A stretch of 13,029 bases of DNA from Actinoplanes liguriensis (lineage in GTDB: Bacteria; Actinomycetota; Actinomycetes; Mycobacteriales; Micromonosporaceae). The position numbers were made by a program, and so were the translations under genes. The stretch is taken from contig KL571217.1 of NCBI GenBank assembly GCA_000715855.1, positions 1 to 13,029 of the forward strand, in the 5' to 3' direction. Under the pieces are notes generated by a model. The model saw nothing but the letters and a program-made list of their open reading frames with translations, searched no databases and was not told the origin of the DNA. Positions 6,720-12,634 of the stretch are shown here, in pieces (within the stretch, counting starts at the first letter, position 1; the number at the start of each line of letters is the position of its first letter).

Positions 6720-7396
6720 GGCCGGCTGATCGAGATGAGATGCATGTCCTCACCGCCGACCTCGATCGCCGCGTCCTTGGCGCGGGCCGTCAGCGCCAGC
6801 CGATTCGGGTCGGGGTCGAGCTGGATCTCCCGCCGGCGGTCCATCGCCAGCAGAACCTCGTCCAGCTCGGCCCGGGCGACATCGGTCAGACGGTCCCGGA
6901 GGACGGCGAGGCCGACCAGATCGCCCGGGGCGTCCGCGACTGCCCGGTAGGCCTGCCGCACTCGGTCCTCCAGCGTGACCTCGACATCCGCGGCGGCGTA
7001 GACGTCCGCGATTCGCAGGTTCTGGCCGGCTCGCAGACGGGACAGGTGCCGGAACGTTCCGTACAGCAGGAGCCAGGCGGCCGAGACGCCGGCTGGGGGC
7101 AGGCTCGTCAGCTCCTGCTCCGCGCGCTTCCAGCCCTCCTCGGTGAGCTCGTGGTAGATCGCGTTGCGCGGCCCCTTCCGGATCCGGATGAGGTCCGCCT
7201 TCGACAGCTCGTCCCGGGCCTGCTTGGTGATCGTGACCCGGTAACGAGCGCGTAGCTCAGGATTCGAGGCCTCGCCCACGTACACCATCAGGGCGATGAG
7301 GGCCTGCCGGGCAGCGGTGCCGAGCTCCATGGGCGGATTCTCCGGTTTCGAGGGGACGTCGAGCGCCTCCGCATTTTTGCCCGGTTCGAAGATCAT
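6716..7396 (-). CDS. Winged-helix protein, first gene of the AIPR/HerA operon
   Basis: 226 aa from ATG 7396, which has AGGG 7 nt upstream. An in-frame GTG at 7423 would add nine residues and has no ribosome-binding site. The first third holds a winged helix: a helix from ELGTAARQALIALMVY, a helix-turn-helix around YRVTITKQARDELSKADLIR, and a wing with RNAIYHELTEEGWKRAEQEL. The rest is predicted helical and I recognise no catalytic motif. No signal peptide or membrane segment is seen. Its stop overlaps the ATPase start (GTGA), so the two are translationally coupled and the protein is probably a structural or DNA-binding partner of the ATPase, an autoregulator, or both. No specific family name is certain. 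Unlike the two downstream genes it appears intact. Confidence 0.75.
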   Translation of the reverse strand: MIFEPGKNAEALDVPSKPENPPMELGTAARQALIALMVYVGEASNPELRARYRVTITKQARDELSKADLIRIRKGPRNAIYHELTEEGWKRAEQELTSLPPAGVSAAWLLLYGTFRHLSRLRAGQNLRIADVYAAADVEVTLEDRVRQAYRAVADAPGDLVGLAVLRDRLTDVARAELDEVLLAMDRRREIQLDPDPNRLALTARAKDAAIEVGGEDMHLISISRP

Positions 7397-7427
7397 CAGC
7401 GAGCCCTGACCATTGTTGATCACGGTG

Positions 7428-7439
7428 CGGACATGTCCG
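7428..7439. promoter_or_regulatory. 12-bp palindrome upstream of the winged-helix gene
   Basis: CGGACATGTCCG is a perfect palindrome. It lies 32 bp before the preferred ATG (4 bp before the alternative GTG) of the minus-strand winged-helix gene, a position suited to an operator. A chance 12-bp palindrome is possible in GC-rich DNA. Confidence 0.3.
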
Positions 7440-7542
7440 GTTACCGATACCCGGGCGGCACTGGAAGGCGATTGACATCACCCGTTCGCACGACGCGGAC
7501 GCCTCTGAGCAGCGACGCTGAACGCGCGGGGTAGGTCCGGCA

Positions 7543-7570
7543 TTGACATGTGACCCGATGGTCACATAAC
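7543..7570 (+). promoter_or_regulatory. Promoter with embedded ArsR-type operator; likely leaderless transcript
   Basis: A consensus -35 box TTGACA (7543-7548) is followed after 16 nt by CATAAC (7565-7570), a fair -10 box. Transcription would begin at about 7577-7579, at or next to the ATG at 7579, and no ribosome-binding site precedes that ATG, so the mRNA is probably leaderless. Between the boxes lies a perfect inverted repeat, ATGTGACC (7548-7555) and GGTCACAT (7560-7567), spaced by CGAT. A repressor bound there would cover the promoter. Confidence 0.6.
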
Positions 7571-7578
7571 TTTGCGTC

Positions 7579-7899
7579 ATGACGGACGACGATCGGGTGT
7601 TCAAGGCCTTGGCCGACCCGAGCCGTCGGTTCCTGCTCGACCTGCTGTTCGCGCGTGACGGCCGCACGCTCACCGAGCTGGAGTCCGAGCTGGAGATGAC
7701 GCGGTTCGGCGTCGCCAAGCACCTCAAGGTGCTCGAGGAGGCGGGACTCGTCGTCACGCGCCGGTCCGGGCGGGAGAAGTTGCACTTCCTGAACGCGGTG
7801 CCGATCCGGCAGATCCACGACCGGTGGATCGACAAGTACACCGAGCACCAGATCACCACCCTCATCGATCTCAAGCGCACGCTGGAGGAAGAGTCATGA
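7579..7899 (+). CDS. ArsR-family winged-helix repressor
   Basis: A 106-aa dimeric winged-helix regulator. It opens with the standard VFKALADPSRRFLLDLL helix (7-23), then the helix-turn-helix with recognition helix TRFGVAKHLKVLEEAGL (41-57) and the wing VVTRRSGREKLHFLN (58-72). It lacks the ELCVCD metal-binding motif and has no cysteines, so it is not a classical metal sensor. It belongs to the ArsR subgroup paired with SRPBCC/AHSA1 proteins. The stop overlaps the next start (ATGA), so the two are co-translated. The perfect inverted repeat in its promoter suggests autorepression. The inducer is unknown. Confidence 0.9.
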   Translation: MTDDDRVFKALADPSRRFLLDLLFARDGRTLTELESELEMTRFGVAKHLKVLEEAGLVVTRRSGREKLHFLNAVPIRQIHDRWIDKYTEHQITTLIDLKRTLEEES

Positions 7900-8402
7900 G
7901 CGAGACCAAGGTGTTCCGCATCTGGATCCGGTCCACGCCGGAGAAGATCTGGCAGGCGATCACCGATCCGGAGTGGAACGCGCGGTACGGCTACGCGACG
8001 CCGCAGTTCTTCGAGCTCAAGAAGGGCGGCAAGTACCACTCCAACGCCAACCAGGGCATGAAGGACTACGCCAAGGCGAACGGCTTCGAGATGCCCGACC
8101 CGATCCTGGACGGCGAGGTCCTGGAGGCCGAGGCCCCGCGCCGGCTCGTGCAGTCGTGGCGGATGCTGATGGATCCGAACACGGCGGCCGAGGGCTTCAC
8201 CACGCTGACCTACGAGATCGAGGACTCGGCGCCCGGCGTCTGCCGGGTCACCATCACGCACGATGTGACGAACGCCCCGGCGGTCTCCACCATGGTGTCC
8301 GGCACTACGGACGCGACCGCCGAGGGTGGCGGGGGCTGGGCCTGGGTGCTCAGCGACCTCAAGTCGCTGCTGGAGACCGGCAAGGTCCTGGCCGACGCCT
8401 GA
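7896..8402 (+). CDS. SRPBCC (AHSA1/START-like) family protein
   Basis: 168 aa from the ATG overlapping the arsR stop (ATGA). It begins with the AHSA1 signature KVFRIWIRSTPEKIWQAITD (5-24), and has a PQFFELKKGGKYHSN strand region (about 36-50) and a C-terminal helix with GWAWVLSDLKSLLETG. This fold has a deep hydrophobic cavity that binds lipids or small aromatics, or acts in chaperone assistance; the ligand cannot be read from sequence. In arsR-AHSA1 pairs the repressor controls the partner. A hairpin 21 bp past the stop probably ends the transcript. No signal peptide is present, so it should be cytosolic. Confidence 0.88.
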   Translation: MSETKVFRIWIRSTPEKIWQAITDPEWNARYGYATPQFFELKKGGKYHSNANQGMKDYAKANGFEMPDPILDGEVLEAEAPRRLVQSWRMLMDPNTAAEGFTTLTYEIEDSAPGVCRVTITHDVTNAPAVSTMVSGTTDATAEGGGGWAWVLSDLKSLLETGKVLADA

Positions 8403-8423
8403 GGTGTCGCCGGCCGCGGCCAC

Positions 8424-8449
8424 GGGCGGGGAGAGGCTATTCTCCGCCC
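8424..8449 (+). terminator. Hairpin after the arsR/SRPBCC pair
   Basis: GGGCGGGGAG (8424-8433) pairs with TTCTCCGCCC (8440-8449) as a 10-bp stem including two G-T pairs, with the 6-nt loop AGGCTA. No T-tract follows. It ends at the base before ATG 8450, so it could terminate the upstream operon or fold over the purine-rich ribosome-binding region of the small reading frame that follows. Confidence 0.45.
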
Positions 8450-8554
8450 ATGGCCGCGTTCTGGTTCGCCCTTCTCGGACTGGGTGTATTGATGTCCGTC
8501 ACGGCGATCTGGCTGACCCTGCGGGACCGGCGCCGCGGATCGGACGGCTCCTGA
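8450..8554 (+). CDS. Possible 34-aa single-pass membrane peptide
   Basis: The frame starts ATGGCCGCG and encodes one hydrophobic helix, FWFALLGLGVLMSVTAIWLT (residues 4-23), followed by a basic tail LRDRRRGSDGS. Hydrophobic segment then positive charges fits a small inner-membrane protein with the C-terminus in the cytosol. It sits between the SRPBCC gene and the GntR gene, 12 bp before the latter's GTG, and could be co-transcribed with it. A purine-rich GGGGAGAGG lies 14 nt or more upstream but inside a hairpin. The length allows a chance frame; I recognise no family. Confidence 0.45.
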   Translation: MAAFWFALLGLGVLMSVTAIWLTLRDRRRGSDGS

Positions 8555-8566
8555 CAGACTGGGCGC

Positions 8567-9202
8567 GTGAGTGACCCGGAGTTGGCGGCGTACAGCCTCG
8601 TCGAGCTCGCCGTCGACCGGCTGCGGCGGGACATCCTGAGCGGACGCACCGATCCGGGCGAGCGGCTGGTCGAGGAGCAACTGACCAAACGACTCGGGAT
8701 CAGCCGGGCGCCACTGCGCGAGGCGATGCGCCTGCTGGCGGAGCAGGGGCTGGTCGAGCACATTCCGCGGCGCGGCGCGCGGGTCGCGACGCTCTCCGAC
8801 GACGACGTGCGCGAGCTGTACGAGATCCGCGACGTCCTGGAACGACACGCCGTGACCTCCACACCGGAGCGGCCGGACCTGACCCGGCTGACCGAGGCGC
8901 TGGACACCATCCGGACGGCCACCGGAAGCGGCGATCGGCTCGAACTGGCCAACGCGCACCGCCGCTTCCACGTGCAGGTGGTGGCGCTCAGTGGAAACCG
9001 GCAGCTCACCGCGTTGTACGAGACGGTTCTCGTGAAGATCCAGCTCTACATGGCGGTGAACATGCGGCGCGAGGCCGAGGCGGCCCGGGCGGCGGACGGG
9101 GTGCATCGGCACGAGCGGCTCTTCGCGGCGGTGCGGCTCGGTGACGTACGGGAAATCCTTTCTGCCCTTGATGAGCACGGGGCGCGCGCCTACCTCGGCT
9201 GA
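8567..9202 (+). CDS. GntR-family regulator, FCD (FadR) subfamily
   Basis: 211 aa from GTG 8567. The N-terminal winged helix is typical GntR: LAVDRLRRDILSGRTDPGER (14-33), then LTKRLGISRAPLREAMRLLA (39-58) and GLVEHIPRRGARVATLS (61-77). The C-terminal FCD ligand domain starts at ELYEIRDVLE (83-92). Probable metal ligands are H135 in HRRFHVQVVALSGNR, H182 and H204. The usual Asp four residues before the first His is a His here (H131), so metal binding may differ. FCD regulators sense carboxylates and related metabolites and usually repress the adjacent catabolic operon. The hydrolase-permease operon begins 72 bp downstream on the same strand and is the evident target. No strong ribosome-binding site precedes the GTG. 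Confidence 0.9.
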   Translation: MSDPELAAYSLVELAVDRLRRDILSGRTDPGERLVEEQLTKRLGISRAPLREAMRLLAEQGLVEHIPRRGARVATLSDDDVRELYEIRDVLERHAVTSTPERPDLTRLTEALDTIRTATGSGDRLELANAHRRFHVQVVALSGNRQLTALYETVLVKIQLYMAVNMRREAEAARAADGVHRHERLFAAVRLGDVREILSALDEHGARAYLG

Positions 9203-9240
9203 AGATCACGCCGGGAAATCACCGCGTTACAAAGCGTGGA

Positions 9241-9267
9241 TTCCGCGGAAACAGAACTGTCGACAAT
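9241..9267 (+). promoter_or_regulatory. Putative GntR operator and promoter of the hydrolase operon
   Basis: The 72-bp gap before the first hydrolase contains two palindromes: TTCCGCGGAA (9241-9250) and TGTCGACA (9258-9265; the flanks CTGTCGACAA resemble FCD-regulator sites). GACAAT (9262-9267) has the A and T positions of a -10 box. Transcription seven bases later would start at ATG 9275, so this mRNA may also be leaderless. All regulatory roles are inferred. Confidence 0.35.
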
Positions 9268-9274
9268 CGACGAT

Positions 9275-9964
9275 ATGCCGACGATCGGGAGTGTCCGAGC
9301 CAACCCCTACCCCTGGCCCTACGACGGCACGGTGCAGGTGAGCCGCACCGCGCTGATCTGTATCGACTGGCAGACCGACTTCTGCGGCCCCGGCGGTTAC
9401 GTCGACGCCATGGGCTACGACATCGAACTGACCCGCGCCGGGCTGCCGGCCACCGCCAAACTGCTGCAACACGTCCGCGACCTGGGCATGCTCGTGATCC
9501 ACACGCGTGAGGGACACGACCCGGACCTCTCCGACCTGCCGGCCAACAAGCGGTGGCGGTCCGCGCGGATCGGGGCCGAGATCGGCGGGCCCGGCCCCTG
9601 CGGCCGCATCCTGATCAAGGGCGAGCCGGGCTGGGAGATCGTGCCCGAGGTCGCTCCGGTCCCCGGCGAGGTGATCATCGACAAGCCGGGCAAGGGCGCG
9701 TTCTACGCCACCAACCTGGACCTGGTGCTGCGCACGCACGGGATCACCCACCTGATCCTGACCGGCATCACCACCGACGTCTGCGTGCACACGACCATGC
9801 GGGAGGCGAACGACCGCGGGTACGAGTGCCTGATCCTGAGTGACTGCACCGGGGCGACCGACCCGGGCAACCACGCGGCGGCGCTGCACATGGTGACCAT
9901 GCAGGGCGGCGTCTTCGGCTGCGTGGCGACCTCGGACGACGTCATCGCGGCGACGGGGGCGTGA
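9275..9964 (+). CDS. Biuret hydrolase-like cysteine hydrolase (isochorismatase superfamily)
   Basis: 229 aa from ATG 9275; a GTG at 9236 would add 13 residues. The catalytic triad is D31 (CIDWQTDF), K137 ([12 protein letters not shown]) and C170 ([12 protein letters not shown]), with a cis-peptide region at GITTDV. Spacings of 106 and 33 residues match those I recall for Rhizobium biuret hydrolase BiuH. So do several landmarks: NPYPWPYDG near the start, [33 protein letters not shown] and MQGGVFG. BiuH cleaves biuret to allophanate and ammonia. Related enzymes act on triuret, carbamoyl-sarcosine or ureidoacrylate, so the exact amide is not proven. The next gene starts 5 nt after the stop and is a paralogue. 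Confidence 0.85.
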   Translation: MPTIGSVRANPYPWPYDGTVQVSRTALICIDWQTDFCGPGGYVDAMGYDIELTRAGLPATAKLLQHVRDLGMLVIHTREGHDPDLSDLPANKRWRSARIGAEIGGPGPCGRILIKGEPGWEIVPEVAPVPGEVIIDKPGKGAFYATNLDLVLRTHGITHLILTGITTDVCVHTTMREANDRGYECLILSDCTGATDPGNHAAALHMVTMQGGVFGCVATSDDVIAATGA

Positions 9965-9968
9965 CGCC

Positions 9969-10619
9969 GTGCCGACCGTCGCCGCCGACCCCGGACCCTT
10001 CACCTTCGACCTGGACAGCACCGCGCTGATCGTCATCGACATGCAGCGCGACTTCCTGCTCCCCGGCGGGTTCGGGGAGAGCCTGGGCAACGACGTCGCG
10101 CAGTTGCGGCGGACGATCGCGCCGCTGGCCGCGCTGCTGGCGGCGTGGCGCGCCGCCGGGCTACCGGTGATCCACACGCGCGAGGGGCACTTGCCTGATC
10201 TGTCCGACTGCCCACCGGCAAAGCTGAAGCGCGGCTCGATGATCGGCCAGCCGGGCACATTCGGAAAAATCCTGATTCGCGGCGAGTACGGCCACGACAT
10301 CGTCGACGAGTTGCAGCCGCTCCCCGGCGAGCCGGTGGTCGACAAGCCGGGCAAAGGCGCGTTCTACGCGACGAATCTCGACGAGCTGCTTCGCGAGACG
10401 AAAACGCTGATCGTCACCGGCGTGACCACCGAGGTCTGCGTCCACACCACCGTCCGGGAAGCCAACGACCGCGGCTACGAGTGCCTCGTGCTGAGCGACT
10501 GCGTCGGCTCCTACTTCCCGGAGTTCCAGAGCGTCGGCCTGCGGATGATCGCCGCCCAGGGCGGGATCTTCGGCTGGGTCTCCGAGTCCTCCGCCCTGCT
10601 CAAGGAGATAACGCGATGA
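9969..10619 (+). CDS. Second isochorismatase-like cysteine hydrolase
   Basis: 216 aa from GTG 9969, four bases after the previous stop. The triad is D24 (VIDMQRDFLLPGGF), K126 ([12 protein letters not shown]) and C157 (TGVTTEVCVHTT). It shares [11 protein letters not shown] and [16 protein letters not shown] with its neighbour, so the two arose by duplication. It lacks the NPYPWPY start, the ANKRW loop and the GPGPCGRIL segment of the first enzyme, and spacing between D and K is four residues shorter. The substrate pocket therefore differs, perhaps for a second amide in the same pathway. Candidates are triuret, a carbamoyl compound or a ureide. The stop overlaps the permease start (ATGA), and AAGGAG lies inside its last codons to serve that start. 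Confidence 0.85.
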   Translation: MPTVAADPGPFTFDLDSTALIVIDMQRDFLLPGGFGESLGNDVAQLRRTIAPLAALLAAWRAAGLPVIHTREGHLPDLSDCPPAKLKRGSMIGQPGTFGKILIRGEYGHDIVDELQPLPGEPVVDKPGKGAFYATNLDELLRETKTLIVTGVTTEVCVHTTVREANDRGYECLVLSDCVGSYFPEFQSVGLRMIAAQGGIFGWVSESSALLKEITR

Positions 10620-12175
10620 AACTGCCTTATTGGGTACGCGGTGACACCAACGCCTTCTTCGGCTTCGGCGTCAACGTCCTGGTCAACGTACTGACCCTGA
10701 CCGGACTCTGCCTCGGTGTGATCAAGATGCCGGCGTCCGACGTGTTCGGCGTGATCCTGCCCGCGCTCGGGATCGCGCTCGTCGCCGGCAACGTCTACTA
10801 CACGTACCTGGCGCGCCGGCTCGCCGCGCGGGAGAACCGGGCGGACGTCACCGCGATGCCGTACGGCCCGAGCGTCCCGCACATGTTCATCGTCATCTTC
10901 GTCATCATGCTGCCGATCTACCTGACCACGAAGGACCCGGTGAAAGCGTGGACGGCCGGCATCGCCTGGGCGTTCATCATCGGCGTGATCGTGCTGATCG
11001 GGGCGTTCGTCGGGCCGTACATCCGGAAATACGCCCCGCGGGCGGCACTGCTCGGCACCCTGGCCGGCATCTCGATCACGTTCATCTCGATGAACCCGGC
11101 CGGCAACATGTGGAAGGCCGCGTGGATCGCCCTGCCGGTCTTCGGCCTGCTGCTGATCGGGCTGCTGACCGACGTGAAGCTGCCCGGCAACCTGCCCATC
11201 GGGCTGGTCGCGCTGCTCGTCGGCACCGCGATCGGCTGGATCGGCGGGGCGATGTCGGTGCCGGACGTGACCTCCGCCGCGAAGGACATCGCGTTCGCGT
11301 TCCCGCACCTCAAGATCGACCTGCTGATCGACGGGCTGAAGGACATGGCGCCGCTGCTGGCGACCGCGATCCCGCTCGGCGTCTACAACTTCACCGAGGC
11401 GATGACCAACGTGGAGAGCGCGTCCACCGCCGGCGACCGGTACAACCTGCGGAGCGTGTTGCTCGCCGACGGCGCCGGCGCGGTGATCGGATCGTGCCTG
11501 GGCTCGCCGTTCCCGCCCGCCGTCTACGTCGGCCACCCCGGCTGGAAGGCGGCCGGCGGCCGGACCGGTTACTCCATGGCGACCGGCGTGGTGATCGCGC
11601 TGCTCTGCTTCTTCGGGCTGTTCGGCCTGCTCGGGGCGATCTTCCCGACCCCGGCGATCGTGCCGATCCTGCTCTACATCGGCCTGCTGATCGGCGCGCA
11701 GGCATTCCAGGCGACACCCCGGGCGCACGCCGCCGCGGTGGTCGCCGCGCTGATCCCGAACATCGCGAGCTGGGCGACCGGGCAGATGGACAACACGCTG
11801 GCCGCCGCCGGCACCACCGCCGCCCAGGTCGGGACGGACGCGCTGGCCGGGGCCGGGGTGGTCTACGACGGGCTGAAGACGCTCGGTGAGGGGGCGATCC
11901 TGGCCGGGCTGGTGCTCGGCGCGATCGTGGCGTTCATCATCGACAAGCGCTTCTGGCACGCGGCGATCTTCTCCGGGTCCGGCGCGGTGCTGACCTTCGT
12001 CGGGCTGATCCACGCGGAGAAGGTGCAGTGGAACGCGAACGGGCAGGTGGCGCTCGGCTACCTGTTCCTGACGGTCGTCTGCGTGCTCTTCGCGCTGACC
12101 AGGCCGGCGCCGCGGGTGCCCGAGCCGGACGAGACCGTCGACGAGACCACCGAACGCGAGCCGGTGCCGGCCTGA
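10616..12175 (+). CDS. NCS2/AzgA-type nucleobase permease family transporter
   Basis: 519 aa from ATG 10616, which overlaps the previous stop (ATGA) and has AAGGAG 8 nt upstream. It is a polytopic inner-membrane protein with about 12-14 hydrophobic segments, for example around residues 17-35, 44-65, 90-104, 115-135, 170-186, 194-210, 320-345, 347-365, 425-443 and 478-494. Signature regions include TAMPYGPSVPHMF (79-91), NFTEAMTNVESASTAGD (258-274, with the membrane-embedded acidic residues) and GSPFPPAVYVGHPGWKAAGG (296-315). NCS2 proteins are proton or sodium symporters for purines and uracil. This branch is uncharacterised and the operon suggests the cargo is the amide or heterocycle attacked by the two hydrolases. 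The C-terminal 20 residues are acidic and cytosolic. Confidence 0.88.
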   Translation: MKLPYWVRGDTNAFFGFGVNVLVNVLTLTGLCLGVIKMPASDVFGVILPALGIALVAGNVYYTYLARRLAARENRADVTAMPYGPSVPHMFIVIFVIMLPIYLTTKDPVKAWTAGIAWAFIIGVIVLIGAFVGPYIRKYAPRAALLGTLAGISITFISMNPAGNMWKAAWIALPVFGLLLIGLLTDVKLPGNLPIGLVALLVGTAIGWIGGAMSVPDVTSAAKDIAFAFPHLKIDLLIDGLKDMAPLLATAIPLGVYNFTEAMTNVESASTAGDRYNLRSVLLADGAGAVIGSCLGSPFPPAVYVGHPGWKAAGGRTGYSMATGVVIALLCFFGLFGLLGAIFPTPAIVPILLYIGLLIGAQAFQATPRAHAAAVVAALIPNIASWATGQMDNTLAAAGTTAAQVGTDALAGAGVVYDGLKTLGEGAILAGLVLGAIVAFIIDKRFWHAAIFSGSGAVLTFVGLIHAEKVQWNANGQVALGYLFLTVVCVLFALTRPAPRVPEPDETVDETTEREPVPA

Positions 12176-12555
12176 TGGAACGGGACATCCCCGCGGTGGT
12201 CGCCGAGGTCACGGCGATGTTCGAGGCCTACGAGCGGGCGCTCGTGGAACACGACGTCGACGGGATCATGGGTTTCTTCGCCGGCCGGGCGGTGCGTTTC
12301 GGCGTCGCGGACCGGCAGGACGACGCCGAGGAGCAGCGGCGGTGGCGGGTCGCTCAGGGCCCGCTGCCGCCGGGCCGCTTCCTGAAAGAGACCAGAGTTC
12401 AGACGTACGGCGACAGCACCGCCGTCGTCACGACGCTCTTCGGATATCCGGGCTCGGACGTGCTCGGCCGGCAGACGCAGGCGTGGGCGCGCCTGCCGGA
12501 GGGCTGGCGCATCATCACCGCCCACGTCTCGGAGCCGCTTGATCCGACGTGCTGA
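12175..12555 (+). CDS. AtzH-like (DUF3225) NTF2-fold protein
   Basis: 126 aa; the ATG overlaps the permease stop by one base (TGATG), so it is coupled to the operon. The sequence follows the AtzH-like/DUF3225 pattern: FEAYERALVEHDVDGIMGFF (16-35), RFGVAD (41-46), RQTQAWARLPEGWRIITAHV (99-118). AtzH from the Pseudomonas cyanuric-acid pathway is, as I recall, a decarboxylating amidohydrolase acting on 1,3-dicarboxyurea, with a Tyr and an Arg important for activity; Y19 and R41 occupy similar places here. A role beside biuret-type hydrolases therefore makes sense, perhaps clearing a dead-end carboxylated urea. Binding protein or other hydrolase remain possible. No AtzE or AtzG homologue is in the window. 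Confidence 0.82.
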   Translation: MERDIPAVVAEVTAMFEAYERALVEHDVDGIMGFFAGRAVRFGVADRQDDAEEQRRWRVAQGPLPPGRFLKETRVQTYGDSTAVVTTLFGYPGSDVLGRQTQAWARLPEGWRIITAHVSEPLDPTC

Positions 12556-12563
12556 CCGTCACC

Positions 12564-12634
12564 ACGACTCGGCGGCTCGGCTGGGCGAATCGACCGTCAC
12601 CGGTGATTCGCCCGGTCGAGCCGACGCGAGTCGT
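12564..12634. terminator. 71-nt bidirectional terminator hairpin
   Basis: Four nested stems: ACGACTC (12564-12570) with GAGTCGT (12628-12634), CGGCTCG (12573-12579) with CGAGCCG (12617-12623), GGGCGAATC (12583-12591) with GATTCGCCC (12605-12613), and ACCG with CGGT around a TCAC loop (12593-12604). It begins 9 bp after the plus-strand operon and ends on the first base of the minus-strand gene's stop codon, so it probably serves both convergent transcripts. No T-tract is present on either side. Confidence 0.75.

Noticed and set aside
5211..6950. A 579-codon open frame on the plus strand opposite the ATPase gene
   Set aside because: It is Arg/Gly/Asp/Gln-rich with no domain, and mirrors the codon periodicity of the well-supported minus-strand gene; typical antisense shadow in high-GC DNA.
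7472..7477. A second TTGACA upstream of arsR as another -35 box
   Set aside because: No acceptable -10 hexamer lies 16-18 nt downstream.
7257..8423. A 388-codon minus-strand frame across the arsR/SRPBCC region
   Set aside because: It crosses the promoter and both well-supported plus-strand genes and overlaps the start of the winged-helix gene; its sequence has no domain features.
10511..12013. A 500-codon minus-strand frame opposite the permease
   Set aside because: Composition is almost all Asp, Arg, Gln, Gly, His, Val; it is the complement of hydrophobic permease codons and has no recognisable motif.
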